A DNA stretch of 64,000 nucleotides from Mesotoga infera (GTDB lineage Bacteria; Thermotogota; Thermotogae; Petrotogales; Kosmotogaceae): the NCBI RefSeq assembly GCF_900157305.1, contig NZ_LS974202.1:310001-374000 (forward strand). Direction: 5' to 3'. This document shows, in pieces, positions 35,332 through 44,338 of the stretch. The notes below the pieces were generated by a model. That model was not told where the DNA came from. It ran no database searches and saw only the letters and a list, made by a program, of their open reading frames with translations. A program made the position numbers and the translations under genes. Each line of letters begins with the position of its first letter. Position 1 is the stretch's first letter.

Positions 35332-35359
35332 AATATACCATTTAAGAAGCGGAAAACAA
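35332..35359 (-). promoter_or_regulatory. Candidate promoter for rho
   Basis: On the minus strand TTGTTT (35354-35359) and TATATT (35332-35337) are separated by 16 bp, immediately after the tal stop. Transcription would start near 35325, at the edge of the structured leader. Confidence 0.55.
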
Positions 35360-35362
35360 AGC

Positions 35363-36019
35363 TTACGAGCGTTGCTTTCTTTCGTATTCCTGCCAGTCGT
35401 TCTGGAATCTCCTCAACCCGTTGTCAGTCAACGGATGGTTGAAAAGTCTCAACAATACTTCATAAGGGATGGTTGCGATGTCCGCGCCGATCATAGCCGC
35501 TTGAAGAACATGTCTTGGATGTCTCACACTTGCAACTATTATCTCCGTCGCGAAACCGTAGTTACCGAAGATTTCATTCAGCTCGGCAACCAGTTGCATT
35601 CCGTCGTTTCCCACGTCGTCCAGCCTTCCAACGAAGGGGCTGACATAGGTTGCGCCGGCTTTGGCCGCCAGAAGTCCCTGTAACGAACTGAAAATAAGAG
35701 TGACGTTCGTCTTTATTCCTTCTTCGCTGAGAGCTTTCACGGCCCTTATCCCGTCGGGCGTCATCGGAATTTTTACTACGACATGTTCGTTGAGAGAGGC
35801 CAGCTCTCTTGCCTGAGATAGCATATTGTCGAAATCGGTCGCTATAACTTCGGCAGAAACGGGACCCTTTACGGCTTCACATATCTCCACGATGCGCTCT
35901 TCGAACTTCGCATTTTCTTTCGAAATCAGCGTTGGATTGGTAGTAACACCGTCCACAAGTCCTAATTTCATTCCATTTCTTATCTGTTCGATGTTCGCAG
36001 TATCGAGAAATATCTTCAT
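35363..36019 (-). CDS. tal: Transaldolase (short, MipB/TalC type)
   Basis: This enzyme transfers a dihydroxyacetone unit between sugar phosphates in the pentose phosphate pathway. At 218 residues it is the short type. It starts [14 protein letters not shown] with the conserved DTAN and [13 protein letters not shown] motif. The Schiff-base lysine lies in HVVVKIPMT, and later motifs are [29 protein letters not shown] (in part) and ATIPYEVL. Some members are fructose-6-phosphate aldolases and sequence alone does not settle this. Its ribosome binding site (GAGGTGG) begins only 5 bp after the T-run of the rplQ terminator, so it may be expressed by read-through. Confidence 0.93.
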   Translation of the reverse strand: MKIFLDTANIEQIRNGMKLGLVDGVTTNPTLISKENAKFEERIVEICEAVKGPVSAEVIATDFDNMLSQARELASLNEHVVVKIPMTPDGIRAVKALSEEGIKTNVTLIFSSLQGLLAAKAGATYVSPFVGRLDDVGNDGMQLVAELNEIFGNYGFATEIIVASVRHPRHVLQAAMIGADIATIPYEVLLRLFNHPLTDNGLRRFQNDWQEYERKQRS

Positions 36020-36031
36020 GTACCACCTCGC

Positions 36032-36058
36032 AAAAAATGGCTACCTTTCGGTAGCCAT
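36032..36058 (-). terminator. Intrinsic terminator at the end of the ribosomal superoperon
   Basis: On the minus strand ATGGCTACC and GGTAGCCAT form a perfect 9-bp stem closed by a GAAA tetraloop, directly followed by six T (36032-36037, the last pairing with the stem base). The stem's 5' base is the last base of the rplQ stop codon. Confidence 0.95.
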
Positions 36059-36504
36059 CACTTCGTCTCTTTCTTCTCCTCGCTGTCCACAAGCTGGAGG
36101 ACGGCCATCTCGCTGGCGTCTCCCCTTCGCATGCCCAGTTTAACAATTCTGGTGTATCCACCGTTTCTGGTCAAGTATTTCACTGCAACTTCATCGCAGA
36201 TCTTCTTTACAAGCTTCCTGTCGTTGAAGTTCCTGTTTATCTCTCTTCGAAGGGCAAGATTTCTGGACTTGAGTTCCATGGCTTCTGGGCTTCCAGTACT
36301 CTTCGTACCCAGTTCCTGGGTTATCGTGGTAGCCTTCTTCGCCCTGGTAATTATAGATTCCACGAACGGTCTCAGCTCTTTGGCCTTGGTGACCGTAGTG
36401 ACAATGGTACCGTGTTCGAAAAGTTCTCTGGCCAGATTTTTCATCAGAGCCACTCGCTGGCTGTGGGGCATATTCAATCTGGATCCACTTACTCTATGAC
36501 GCAT
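36058..36504 (-). CDS. rplQ: 50S ribosomal protein L17
   Basis: L17 (148 aa) sits near the polypeptide exit on the large subunit. It begins MRHRVSGSRLNMPHSQRVALMKNLA, quoted in part, with the conserved LxRxxxHRxAL-like segment and TTVTKAKELRPFVESIIT. The C-terminal third is longer than the E. coli protein in the middle (KKATTITQELGTKSTGSPEAM, in part) and ends Lys/Glu-rich. It is the last gene of the superoperon, after rpoA, and the terminator starts at its stop codon. Confidence 0.96.
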   Translation of the reverse strand: MRHRVSGSRLNMPHSQRVALMKNLARELFEHGTIVTTVTKAKELRPFVESIITRAKKATTITQELGTKSTGSPEAMELKSRNLALRREINRNFNDRKLVKKICDEVAVKYLTRNGGYTRIVKLGMRRGDASEMAVLQLVDSEEKKETK

Positions 36505-36525
36505 GGCTAATTGACCTCCTCACCA

Positions 36526-37569
36526 TCATTCTTTCTTGAGTATGATGTTGAATTTGTCACGCAGTTTCTTGACAACCTCCAGCATCGATTTTTCGCCGAA
36601 GTTCCTGATCTTCAGCAAATCAGCTTCTGTTTTGTCTATCAGATCTCCGATAGTGTTTATCTTATCTCTCTTCAGACAGTTCAGGGATCTAACCGAGAGA
36701 TCAAGCTCTTCAACTCTTTTAGAGGTGAGCGGATTGGAATCGACCTCTTCAGTTTGCGGAGATTCGCTCGCCATCTGTGCTTCTTCCTGTATCAACTCTT
36801 CCTCTTCCGGTTCAACAGGGGTAACAGCCGAAACCTGATTCTGCTGACCCAGGCCGTTCGAGACAACTTCGAAATGTCTGGTAAGAATATCCGTCGCACG
36901 GAGCAAGGCCTCCGACGGTTTGATAGACTTCTTCGTCCAGACTTCGAGTACCAGCTTGTCGTAGTCCGTTCTCTTTCCCACACGAACGTTCTCTGTCTGA
37001 AAATTCACCTTCAGCACAGGACTGAAGATACCATCTATATAGATCATCTCAACATCGTGATCGATCTCCATCTCTGAAACCGGTACAAAGCCCTTACCGA
37101 TTTCCGCGAAGAGTTCGATATAAACTATCGAATCAGTATTGAGCGTTGCTATATACTGAGAAGGATTCACCACTTCCACACCGGTCGGCGTCTTGATGTC
37201 CCCGGCCGAAACAACTCCCGGTCCGACTTTTTCTAGAGTGAGTTTCACGGGGTCGGAGAACTCCAGAGCAGGTTTTAACTGGACTTTCTTCAGGTTGAGT
37301 ATTATCTCCAGGATATCCTCTTTCACACCCTCAATCACATCGTACTCATGGTACTTACCCGGAATCTTGAGTTTGGTTATAGCCATACTGGGTATCGATG
37401 AGAGAAGCACTCTCCTCAACGAATTACCGATGGTGATCGCGTAGCCCCTCTCCATTGGAGAGAGTACGAACCTTGTGTAGTAGCTATTTTGATCTTCCTT
37501 TTCCTCTTCGACTCGCAGGTTCTTGGGCATTATAGATGCTATCATAGTTCTCGCCCAGCTTTCGGGCAC
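36526..37569 (-). CDS. rpoA: RNA polymerase alpha subunit
   Basis: Alpha (about 339-347 aa) dimerises to start RNA polymerase assembly, and its C-terminal domain binds UP elements and activators. The N-terminal domain shows FVLSPMERGYAITIGNSLRRVLLSS (in part) and IPGKYHEYDVIEGVKEDI. An acidic linker (VEPEEEELIQEEAQ) leads to the C-terminal domain with LDLSVRSLNCLKRDKINTIGDL and the helix RNFGEKSMLEVV. The start is either GTG at 37567-37569, only 3 nt from AAAGGAGG, or ATG at 37543-37545, which better matches the family N-terminus. Confidence 0.97.
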   Translation of the reverse strand: MPESWARTMIASIMPKNLRVEEEKEDQNSYYTRFVLSPMERGYAITIGNSLRRVLLSSIPSMAITKLKIPGKYHEYDVIEGVKEDILEIILNLKKVQLKPALEFSDPVKLTLEKVGPGVVSAGDIKTPTGVEVVNPSQYIATLNTDSIVYIELFAEIGKGFVPVSEMEIDHDVEMIYIDGIFSPVLKVNFQTENVRVGKRTDYDKLVLEVWTKKSIKPSEALLRATDILTRHFEVVSNGLGQQNQVSAVTPVEPEEEELIQEEAQMASESPQTEEVDSNPLTSKRVEELDLSVRSLNCLKRDKINTIGDLIDKTEADLLKIRNFGEKSMLEVVKKLRDKFNIILKKE

Positions 37570-37599
37570 ACACCTCCTTTCAAGAAGGTTAGAATCGGT

Positions 37600-38226
37600 T
37601 TACTTGGAGTAGAGTTCGATAATGGACTGTAGATCAACAGGAATCTCCACTTCTTCTCTGGCCGGATACCTGAGATAAGTACCCTTGAAATCCTCGTAAT
37701 TGACTTCTAGCCATGGATATGCCGCTCTTTCTTTGGCAGCTTCTACTGCCTCCTTAACTGGCAGTACCACCCTGCTCTTTTCCTTAATTTCCACAACATC
37801 ACCGACTCTTAAGTTGAAGGAGGGCTTGTTCACTCTTCTACCGTTCACCATAACGTGTCCGTGGCTAACGAGTTGCCTCGCCTGTCTCCTGCTAGAGGCA
37901 AACCCCATTCTAAAAACGGTATTGTCGAGCCTCGACTCGAGTATCTTCAAGAGCGCGTTACCCGTTTCTTCCTGTTTTCTTACAGCCATTTCGAAGTATC
38001 TTCTGAACTGTCTTTCGAGGACTCCGTAAATCCTCTTGACAACCTGCTTCGACCTGAGCTGCATTCCGTACTGAGTCAGTTTGCGAGTAGAAGCTCCGTG
38101 CTGCCCCGGTGCCACCGGTCTCTTGATTTGGCCGCATCTTGGAGAAAAACATCTCTCACCTTTTAAATATAGTTTGAAACCTTCACGACGACAGAGTTTA
38201 CAAACAGGTCCTGTATATCTGGCCAT
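37600..38226 (-). CDS. rpsD: 30S ribosomal protein S4 (zinc form)
   Basis: S4 (208 aa) binds 16S rRNA early in 30S assembly and is a general antitermination factor in some bacteria. The N-terminus carries four cysteines (Cys9, Cys12, Cys26, Cys31: VCKLC and ERCFSPRC), the zinc-binding form. The S4 RNA-binding domain follows ([20 protein letters not shown], in part, and [18 protein letters not shown]). It lies between rpsK and rpoA as in the alpha operon. Confidence 0.98.
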   Translation of the reverse strand: MARYTGPVCKLCRREGFKLYLKGERCFSPRCGQIKRPVAPGQHGASTRKLTQYGMQLRSKQVVKRIYGVLERQFRRYFEMAVRKQEETGNALLKILESRLDNTVFRMGFASSRRQARQLVSHGHVMVNGRRVNKPSFNLRVGDVVEIKEKSRVVLPVKEAVEAAKERAAYPWLEVNYEDFKGTYLRYPAREEVEIPVDLQSIIELYSK

Positions 38227-38242
38227 TCAATTCCCTCCTCAA

Positions 38243-38629
38243 TTACACTCTTCTTCTTCTTCTTGGTCGGCAACCATTGTGGGGCAATGGTGTAATATCC
38301 TTCAGCGTCTCGATGGTCAAACCTGCCGCCTGTATCGTCCTTATGGCCGCCTCACGACCGGAGCCCGGTCCCTTAACTTCGATTCCAACCCTGGTGATAC
38401 CGAGTTTTATAGCTTCTTTAGCGATTTTATCGGCGCCAAGTTGAGCCGCATACGGAGTTGACTTCTTCGAGCCTGAATAACCCGCCGTCCCGCCGGACGT
38501 CCACATAAGTGTGTTTCCATCAGGATCGGTCAGGGTGATTATGGTGTTATTGAAAGAGGATTTTATATGTACAATCCCTTTGTCTGAAGTGAGTTTTCTT
38601 CTTTTCTTGGCTGCTGGTCTCTTTGCCAT
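38243..38629 (-). CDS. rpsK: 30S ribosomal protein S11
   Basis: S11 (128 aa) lines the mRNA exit cleft of the 30S platform. It shows [18 protein letters not shown], then [20 protein letters not shown]-like residues, and [18 protein letters not shown]. It ends with the conserved [18 protein letters not shown]. The order rpsM-rpsK-rpsD is standard. Confidence 0.98.
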   Translation of the reverse strand: MAKRPAAKKRRKLTSDKGIVHIKSSFNNTIITLTDPDGNTLMWTSGGTAGYSGSKKSTPYAAQLGADKIAKEAIKLGITRVGIEVKGPGSGREAAIRTIQAAGLTIETLKDITPLPHNGCRPRRRRRV

Positions 38630-38652
38630 TCGATATACCTCCCGCTGATTTT

Positions 38653-39021
38653 CTAGCTCTTCTTACGGATTTTGCTCGATCTGGAACCCTTTCTGGTTCT
38701 TCCATTTGAATGAGTCTTTTGACCCCTGACAGGCAAACCATTTCTGTGCCTGTAACCCCTGTAGCTGCCTATCTCGATCAGTCTCTTGATCGAGCGGTCA
38801 ACCTCCGTTCTCAATTCACCTTCGACCTTATAGTGTTCGTTTATGAACTTCGCTATTTTACTGACTTCTTCGTCGGTCAGATCCTTCGCCCTTTTGTCGC
38901 CGTCGATTTCCGTTCCGGCAAGAATCTCATTAGCTCTTGTGTACCCTATACCGTAAATATAGGTCAGGGCAACGAAAGTCTTTTTATTGTTAGGAAGTTC
39001 AACACCGAGAATACGTGCCAT
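38653..39021 (-). CDS. rpsM: 30S ribosomal protein S13
   Basis: S13 (122 aa) contacts the P-site tRNA and the central intersubunit bridge. It starts [20 protein letters not shown] and contains [13 protein letters not shown] with the H2TH motif, [14 protein letters not shown], and the conserved [18 protein letters not shown] before a basic tail. It lies 12 bp after rpmJ. Confidence 0.98.
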   Translation of the reverse strand: MARILGVELPNNKKTFVALTYIYGIGYTRANEILAGTEIDGDKRAKDLTDEEVSKIAKFINEHYKVEGELRTEVDRSIKRLIEIGSYRGYRHRNGLPVRGQKTHSNGRTRKGSRSSKIRKKS

Positions 39022-39033
39022 CTATTTTCCTCC

Positions 39034-39150
39034 TCAACCCTGACGTTGATTATGTTTGGGATTTTTCTCGCAGACTATTCTTATTCTCCCATTGCGCCTT
39101 ATGATCTTGCAGTGTTCACATCTCTTCTTTACCGAAGCGCGGACTTTCAA
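39034..39150 (-). CDS. rpmJ: 50S ribosomal protein L36 (zinc form)
   Basis: This 38-residue protein was found by reading the gap between infA and rpsM. The product starts with [20 protein letters not shown] and continues through [17 protein letters not shown]. It has the Cys-X2-Cys ... Cys ... His zinc knuckle of L36. The start is TTG at 39148-39150, preceded by AAAGGAGGAG. It overlaps the infA stop in a TTGA, so translation is probably coupled. Confidence 0.95.
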   Translation of the reverse strand: MKVRASVKKRCEHCKIIRRNGRIRIVCEKNPKHNQRQG

Positions 39151-39392
39151 TTCGTTTCTCCTCCTTTGTCTATCCTTTTTCGATAAACAATTCTTCCTTT
39201 GGTTAGATCGTAGATCGAGACCTCTACTACGACCCTATCGCCGGGGATCAACCTGATGAAGTTCTTGCGCATTTTTCCGGAGATGTGAGCGAGAACGGTG
39301 TGTCCATTTTCCAGTTCGACCCTGAAGGTTGCGTTGGGCATAGATTCAAGCACCGTTCCATCCATCTTTATGATATCGCTTTTGTCCGACAT
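39147..39392 (-). CDS. infA: Translation initiation factor IF-1
   Basis: IF-1 (81 aa, about 10 longer than E. coli at the N-terminus) occupies the 30S A site during initiation. The S1/OB fold shows [20 protein letters not shown] and [20 protein letters not shown]. It ends with [22 protein letters not shown], quoted in part. It lies between map and rpmJ and overlaps the rpmJ start by 3 bp. Confidence 0.97.
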   Translation of the reverse strand: MSDKSDIIKMDGTVLESMPNATFRVELENGHTVLAHISGKMRKNFIRLIPGDRVVVEVSIYDLTKGRIVYRKRIDKGGETN

Positions 39393-39404
39393 CAGTGATC
39401 CTCC

Positions 39405-40157
39405 TCACAGTCTCGAAAGAATTCTGGGACCGTCTTCCATTATGGCTATGTCGTGTTCGAAGTGTGCCGCACGCGAACCATCAGCCGTAACGGCTGTCCA
39501 TCCATCTTCCAGGAGTTCCACATCGTAATGGCCACTAGCAACCATCGGCTCGATCGCAAGTGTCATTCCGACCCTCAACAACATTCCGCTGCCCTTTCGA
39601 CCGTAATTTGCGACCTGTGGATCCTCATGAAGGCTTGTACCTACTCCATGCCCTACATAGTCCCTAATTACGGAAAAGCCAGCACTTTCAACACAGGTTT
39701 GAACGGCATTACCGATATCACCCAGACGGTTACCGGCCATCGCCATTCTTATTCCTTCATATAATGACTCCTCAGTTTTCAGGAGAAGTAATCTATCTTT
39801 CTCGTTCAAAAACTCACCCACAACGAAAGTCTTTGCGGCATCACCGTAGTAGCCATCCTTCACGACTCCGCAATCGATAGATACTATGTCGCCGGCCTCA
39901 AACACCTTCTCTTTCAGGGGAAATCCGTGAATAACTTCTTCGTTGACCGACACACACAGAGTGTACGGGTACCCGCCGTATCCCTTGAAAGCAGGCGTGC
40001 CGCCTTTTTTTGCAATCAACTCGGTCGCCACCCGCTCCATATCATAAGCGGTTGCTCCAACCGATGCGTATTCTGAAAGAGTGAAAAGGACTTCTGCAAC
40101 GATTTTGGCAGCAACTTCGATTTTACCTATTTCCTCTGGAGATTTCAACCTGACCAT
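39405..40157 (-). CDS. map: Methionine aminopeptidase, type I
   Basis: This enzyme removes the initiator Met from new proteins. The 250-residue product has the five metal ligands in the expected context: VSIDCGVVKDGYYGDAAKTF (two Asp, quoted in part), GHGVGTSLHEDP (His), TLAIEPMV (Glu) and AAHFEHDIAI (Glu). I chose ATG at 40155-40157 (MVRLKSPEEIGKIE). The frame stays open further into adk. An ATG three codons upstream is also possible. The start lies just past the adk stop, so the pair is nearly fused. Confidence 0.95.
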   Translation of the reverse strand: MVRLKSPEEIGKIEVAAKIVAEVLFTLSEYASVGATAYDMERVATELIAKKGGTPAFKGYGGYPYTLCVSVNEEVIHGFPLKEKVFEAGDIVSIDCGVVKDGYYGDAAKTFVVGEFLNEKDRLLLLKTEESLYEGIRMAMAGNRLGDIGNAVQTCVESAGFSVIRDYVGHGVGTSLHEDPQVANYGRKGSGMLLRVGMTLAIEPMVASGHYDVELLEDGWTAVTADGSRAAHFEHDIAIMEDGPRILSRL

Positions 40158-40158
40158 A

Positions 40159-40809
40159 TCAAACATTCCCCAGAAGCCCGAAAATCTCTTCGGCCACTTC
40201 ATCAATATTGCCTGAACCATCGATATCGAGAAAGAAGACTTCACTGTTGGAATAATAGTCGATCACGGGAGCTGTTTTTTCGGCATAAACGCGGTATCTA
40301 GACCTCACAGTCTCCGGAAGATCGTCATCTCTCTGTACCAGTTCCGAGCCGTCGACATCGCACAGCCCATCGATTTGTGGTTTGATAGTGAGTAAATTGT
40401 ATACCTTGCCACATTTCGGACAGACCCTTCTGCTGGAAATCCTGTTAACCACTACTTCTTCGCTGGAATTCACCAAAAGCACAACATCGATTTTCCTGTC
40501 GAGCTCTCCAAGCATCTTATCCAAAGCTTCGGCCTGTTCGACAGTCCTTGGAAACCCATCAAGTATGAATCCATTCTTCGCGTCCCCTCTTGATAATCTT
40601 TCCTTCACCAGACCAATCATAAGGGTATCAGGAACGAGCAGCCCTTTTTCCATAATCTCTTTGACCTTCAGCCCAAGGTCGTTGCCAGCAGCCACGGCTT
40701 CCCTCAACATATCTCCTGTGGATATGTGCGGAATATTGTATTTATGGGCTATTCGCTTTGCCTGTGTCCCCTTACCGGCACCGGGAGGACCCATCAGAAC
40801 GATATTCAT
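40159..40809 (-). CDS. adk: Adenylate kinase (zinc-lid form)
   Basis: Adenylate kinase interconverts ATP, ADP and AMP. The protein has 216 residues. P-loop GPPGAGKGTQ is at residues 7-16, and the AMP-binding segment is HISTGDMLREAV. DGFPRTVEQA is present. The LID carries CPKC and CDVDG, giving a Cys3-Asp zinc site typical of thermophile and Gram-positive enzymes. It lies between secY and map in the spc operon order. Confidence 0.98.
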   Translation of the reverse strand: MNIVLMGPPGAGKGTQAKRIAHKYNIPHISTGDMLREAVAAGNDLGLKVKEIMEKGLLVPDTLMIGLVKERLSRGDAKNGFILDGFPRTVEQAEALDKMLGELDRKIDVVLLVNSSEEVVVNRISSRRVCPKCGKVYNLLTIKPQIDGLCDVDGSELVQRDDDLPETVRSRYRVYAEKTAPVIDYYSNSEVFFLDIDGSGNIDEVAEEIFGLLGNV

Positions 40810-40811
40810 TC

Positions 40812-42113
40812 TTACCTCCTTCCACGGAGTTTGCCTTTCTTGACAAAACCCTCATAGTGTCTGACCATGAGGTGCGTTTCCATCTGCTGTAGTATGTCGA
40901 TGGCAACACCGACGGCGATCAATGTGGATGTTCCGCCTATCGCCAGACCTCTTATTCCAAAAACGCCGCCTATTACCAGAGGCAATAAGGCGATCACGAC
41001 CAGAAACACGGCTCCCATGAAAACGACGCGGTTCAGAACTCTTTGTATGTACTGCTGGGTAGAGAAACCCGGTCTTATTCCAGGGATATACCCTCCATAG
41101 TTCTTGATATTATCCGAGACTTCCCTGACATCGAAAACGAGCGAGCTGTAAAAAAAGGTGAAGAAGAACACCATTCCACCATAGAGGAGTATATAGAGTG
41201 GCGAGGTTTGAGCGAATAACGTTTCCATAATGCTTCTACCGCTGCTTCCGACCGGGAAAGCTGTGGCGATGAATTGCGGAAGCATCATTATGGCCGAACT
41301 GAAAATGATCGGGATGACTCCACCCTGATTGACCTTTATCGGGATATGTGTGGAGACTCCACCGTACACTCTTCTGCCCGTCACTCTTCTGGCATACTGA
41401 ACCTCGATCCTTCTCTCACCCATCTGGACGTAGATTACCGCCACCACTGTGAAAAGAGCGATCGCCAGAAGTATTGCCCACTGCAAGGGTGACAGTGATA
41501 CAACGATCTCTGCTATGGAGGCCGGGTATCTCGCAACTATTCCACCGAAGATCAATACCGAGATACCGTTTCCAATACCCTTCTCAGTTATTCTTTCACC
41601 CAACCACAGAAGGAACATCGTACCTCCGATCAGGGTGGTGGTGGCCAGAATTACAAACAGAAATCTGCTAGGTAGTGCCATAATCGCTCCGTTAGAGGAA
41701 AGACCGAAAGATATCAGGAATCCTTGAAGACCCGCAAGTCCAATTGTTAGATATCTGGTATAGCGAGCGTACTTTTTCTTACCTTCTTCTCCTTCTTTGA
41801 GCATCTCCTTAAGACTGGGGACCACGGCAGTCAGAAGCTGCAGCATGATCTGGGCGTTTATGTAAGGGGTAACGCTCATAAGGAATATAGAAAACTGTTC
41901 CACAGCACCGCCGGTAAAGACATCGAAAAAGCCTATGAATCCACCGGCTCCTCCCTGTGAAAGAGTACCGAAATACGTGGCCCAGGCCTGAATATTGATG
42001 CCCGGTATCGGTATATAGACTCCAAGTCTAAAGACTGCCAATGCCAAGAAGGTGAAGAGAATTCTATCTCTGAGCTCTGGTATCTTGAACGCGTTCTTCA
42101 GGGCATTCCACAT
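40812..42113 (-). CDS. secY: Protein translocase channel subunit SecY
   Basis: SecY (433 aa) is the ten-span protein-conducting channel. The N-terminus is MWNALKNAFKIPELRDRILF. Conserved elements include the plug region after span 1 (GGAGGFIGFFDVFTGGA), the cytoplasmic loop GERRIEVQYARRVTGRRVYGG (in part) that binds ribosome and SecA, IPIKVNQGGVIPIIFSSA, and the C-terminal YEGFVKKGKLRGRR. Only 2 bp separate it from rplO and from adk. Confidence 0.98.
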   Translation of the reverse strand: MWNALKNAFKIPELRDRILFTFLALAVFRLGVYIPIPGINIQAWATYFGTLSQGGAGGFIGFFDVFTGGAVEQFSIFLMSVTPYINAQIMLQLLTAVVPSLKEMLKEGEEGKKKYARYTRYLTIGLAGLQGFLISFGLSSNGAIMALPSRFLFVILATTTLIGGTMFLLWLGERITEKGIGNGISVLIFGGIVARYPASIAEIVVSLSPLQWAILLAIALFTVVAVIYVQMGERRIEVQYARRVTGRRVYGGVSTHIPIKVNQGGVIPIIFSSAIMMLPQFIATAFPVGSSGRSIMETLFAQTSPLYILLYGGMVFFFTFFYSSLVFDVREVSDNIKNYGGYIPGIRPGFSTQQYIQRVLNRVVFMGAVFLVVIALLPLVIGGVFGIRGLAIGGTSTLIAVGVAIDILQQMETHLMVRHYEGFVKKGKLRGRR

Positions 42114-42115
42114 TT

Positions 42116-42562
42116 TCAGATCACCTCTGCCTTTCCACCGGCAGATTCAATCTTCTCTTTCGCAGAAGCGCTGAAAGCGTTGGCCTTTATATTCAGGGAT
42201 TTCGTTATCTCCCCTCTGGCCAGAATTTTCACTCCGTCCTTGAGGTTCTTCAAAATCCTCATCTTCAAGAGTATTTCTGGCGTAACTTCGCTTCCACTCT
42301 CGAATCTCTCTTCCAGTATCGAAAGGTTGACAGTCGCATATTCAACGGCGTCTCTATTCTTGAATCCTTTAACAGGTATCCGCCTGAAAAGAGGTGTCTG
42401 TCCGCCTTCGAAGCGAGCGGAGACCTTTCCTGTTGCCCTGCCCTGGCCTTTGTGACCTCTAGTAGCAGTTTTACCCATACCCGAACCGGTACCGCGCCCT
42501 ATTCTCTTGCTTCTTTTTCTCGAGCCGGGAGTCGGTTTTAAATCGTCAATGTTAAAAGCCAT
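42116..42562 (-). CDS. rplO: 50S ribosomal protein L15
   Basis: L15 (148 aa) is a late-assembling 23S-binding protein. It begins with the extended Gly/Arg-rich tail ([20 protein letters not shown] in part), then [10 protein letters not shown] and [17 protein letters not shown]. The C-terminus has [19 protein letters not shown], the L15 C-terminal signature. It lies between rpmD and secY. Confidence 0.97.
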   Translation of the reverse strand: MAFNIDDLKPTPGSRKRSKRIGRGTGSGMGKTATRGHKGQGRATGKVSARFEGGQTPLFRRIPVKGFKNRDAVEYATVNLSILEERFESGSEVTPEILLKMRILKNLKDGVKILARGEITKSLNIKANAFSASAKEKIESAGGKAEVI

Positions 42563-42575
42563 CTTCTTACCCCCT

Positions 42576-42764
42576 TCAGTCCGCTAACTCTTCAACAGCC
42601 AGGAGATGCCGAACAGCGTTTATCATGCCTCTGATCTGGGGCGTATCTTGATGAACCATCTCGCTGTCCAGCTTTCCGAGCCCCAGGGCTTTGACCGTCT
42701 TGAGCTGTCTTCTGTTATAGCCTATGGGACTTTTCACCAGTTTGACTCTTATACTCTTTGCCAT
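42576..42764 (-). CDS. rpmD: 50S ribosomal protein L30
   Basis: L30 (62 aa from the ATG) shows [20 protein letters not shown], then [20 protein letters not shown] and [15 protein letters not shown], the normal L30 pattern. ATG at 42762-42764 overlaps the rpsE stop as TGATG. An in-frame GTG directly before it (42765-42767) is equally well placed for the ribosome binding site. Confidence 0.96.
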   Translation of the reverse strand: MAKSIRVKLVKSPIGYNRRQLKTVKALGLGKLDSEMVHQDTPQIRGMINAVRHLLAVEELAD

Positions 42765-43369
42765 CACTGACCATCCTCCTCACCAAGGCCATGGAAAACG
42801 GCTTTGAGAGAGATATCTCTCAGCTTTGCAAATTCCTGAGGGGCCCTCAAGCTTATAAGACCATTCAATGCAGCTCTGGCCATATTCAGAGTGTTAGAAG
42901 ATCCGAGAGACTTCGTCAGAATGTTTTTCACTCCGGCAAGCTCTACCACTGCACGAACGGGAGAGTTCGCTATAATACCGGTACCGGGACCGGCCGGTTT
43001 CAGCATTATTCTGGCCGAATCCTGTTTTCCCACGGTTTCATGAGGTACGGTTTCGTTTCTGATAGAAACTTCGACTATGTTCTTCTTCGCCTCAAGAACG
43101 GCTTTTCTTATTGCTGTAGGGACTTCCCTTGCACTTCCAATACCGAGACCGACCTTGCCCTCACGGTTACCGACGATCGCAACGACTCTAAAGGAAAGGT
43201 TCTTTCCTCCGGCCACGACCTTCGTAACTCTTCTTATCTCAATTATTCTTTCTTCAAATTCGTTATCTTCCACCTGTTTTTCGACGGGAGCGTTCCTGGA
43301 TGTTCTCGGATTTCTCCTGCCTTCACGGGAGGGTCTAGAACCACGGTCGTTCATCATTTCTTCAGACAT
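42764..43369 (-). CDS. rpsE: 30S ribosomal protein S5
   Basis: S5 (201 aa) acts in decoding fidelity and mRNA unwinding. An Arg/Glu-rich extension of about 40 residues precedes the double-stranded RNA-binding domain ([20 protein letters not shown], in part). The C-terminal domain shows [29 protein letters not shown] and [18 protein letters not shown]. It lies between rplR and rpmD as in the spc operon. Confidence 0.98.
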   Translation of the reverse strand: MSEEMMNDRGSRPSREGRRNPRTSRNAPVEKQVEDNEFEERIIEIRRVTKVVAGGKNLSFRVVAIVGNREGKVGLGIGSAREVPTAIRKAVLEAKKNIVEVSIRNETVPHETVGKQDSARIMLKPAGPGTGIIANSPVRAVVELAGVKNILTKSLGSSNTLNMARAALNGLISLRAPQEFAKLRDISLKAVFHGLGEEDGQ

Positions 43370-43385
43370 TTAACAACTCACCTCC

Positions 43386-43754
43386 TCAGAACTTCAGTCC
43401 GCCTTCGCGGGCACCATCAGCAAGTGATTTGACTCTTCCGTGGAAATTGAACCCACCACGATCGAAGACTACACTTGAAATCCCCTTCTCCAGGGCTTTC
43501 TTTGCAAGAAGCTTTCCAACCTGGCTCGCCGCTTCAACGTTCCACGGTTTCCCCGTGGAGTCTCTCATTTCCCTGTCGACGGTAGAGGCAGAAACCAAAG
43601 TTATCCCTTTTGTGTCATCTATGAGCTGGGCATAAATATGCTTTTCGCTTCTATAAACTGCCAGCCTTGGCCTTTCGGCCGTACCGGAAAGCTTCGCCCT
43701 AACACGAAGATGTCTCTTTTGTCTATGTTCTTTTTTATCTTTATGCTTAAACAT
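43386..43754 (-). CDS. rplR: 50S ribosomal protein L18
   Basis: L18 (122 aa) binds 5S rRNA with L5 and L25. It has the basic start [20 protein letters not shown]. The core continues [30 protein letters not shown] and [20 protein letters not shown], and ends with [17 protein letters not shown]. Confidence 0.98.
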   Translation of the reverse strand: MFKHKDKKEHRQKRHLRVRAKLSGTAERPRLAVYRSEKHIYAQLIDDTKGITLVSASTVDREMRDSTGKPWNVEAASQVGKLLAKKALEKGISSVVFDRGGFNFHGRVKSLADGAREGGLKF

Positions 43755-43771
43755 TCCAGCAGCCTCCTCGA

Positions 43772-44326
43772 TCAGACCTTCTTACCGACTTTTGTCCTGA
43801 CGGTCTCACCCTTGTAGCGTATTCCCTTGCCGGAGTAAACTATCGGTATTCTCCAGCGTTTGATATTAGCTGCAACCTGTCCCACGAGATACTTATCGAA
43901 TCCCCTTATCACCACCGATTGGGGGTTAGGTACTTCAAAAGTAATCCCCTGCGGAGGATCTATCTCGACAGGGTGGGCGTAACCGAGGTTCATCAACAGT
44001 TTCTTTCCCTGGAGCTGGACACGGTAGCCTACTCCAACTATCTCCAGTTCCTTGACGAAACCCTTGGTAACACCGAGCACCATGTTGTTTATGAGAGACC
44101 AGAAAGTACCCGCGTATTTGGCAAGCCTCTTATGATCGCTCTTTCTAATGATTAGATCTTCGTTTGTCTTGACCCAGATCTCTTTTTCGTTGCCTTCGAT
44201 CTTGACAAGAGGAAGGATCTCCTGCTTCAACTCTCCCTTAGGGCCTTTGACGGTGATCACGTTGTCTTTTATGCTATGAGTAACACCCGCAGGAAGTTTG
44301 ATTGAATGCTTCAGAAGTCTTGACAT
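43772..44326 (-). CDS. rplF: 50S ribosomal protein L6
   Basis: L6 (184 aa) lies near the sarcin-ricin loop and helps bind elongation factors. It has two related domains: [20 protein letters not shown] with the loop [20 protein letters not shown], then [20 protein letters not shown]. It ends with the signature [20 protein letters not shown] and [18 protein letters not shown]. Confidence 0.98.
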   Translation of the reverse strand: MSRLLKHSIKLPAGVTHSIKDNVITVKGPKGELKQEILPLVKIEGNEKEIWVKTNEDLIIRKSDHKRLAKYAGTFWSLINNMVLGVTKGFVKELEIVGVGYRVQLQGKKLLMNLGYAHPVEIDPPQGITFEVPNPQSVVIRGFDKYLVGQVAANIKRWRIPIVYSGKGIRYKGETVRTKVGKKV

Positions 44327-44338
44327 CTAAATCCCTCC

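Larger units (their letters stand above)
34985..35362 (-). other. Long 5' leader/intergenic region between tal and rho
   Basis: This 378-bp gap has no convincing gene. On the minus strand it holds a promoter (35332-35359), a nested stem-loop (35253-35296) and three tandem GATTT-type units (35222-35236). A second stem CCGGTA/TACCGG (35102-35107 with 35126-35131) follows, and an AGGAGG near 35031-35037. It would give rho a leader of about 340 nt. The E. coli rho gene is autoregulated through its leader, and a similar role here is inference. Confidence 0.6.

Noticed and set aside
40158-40244. N-terminal extension of map into adk
   Set aside because: The extra residues are the out-of-frame shadow of the adk end. 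The family N-terminus begins at or near 40157.
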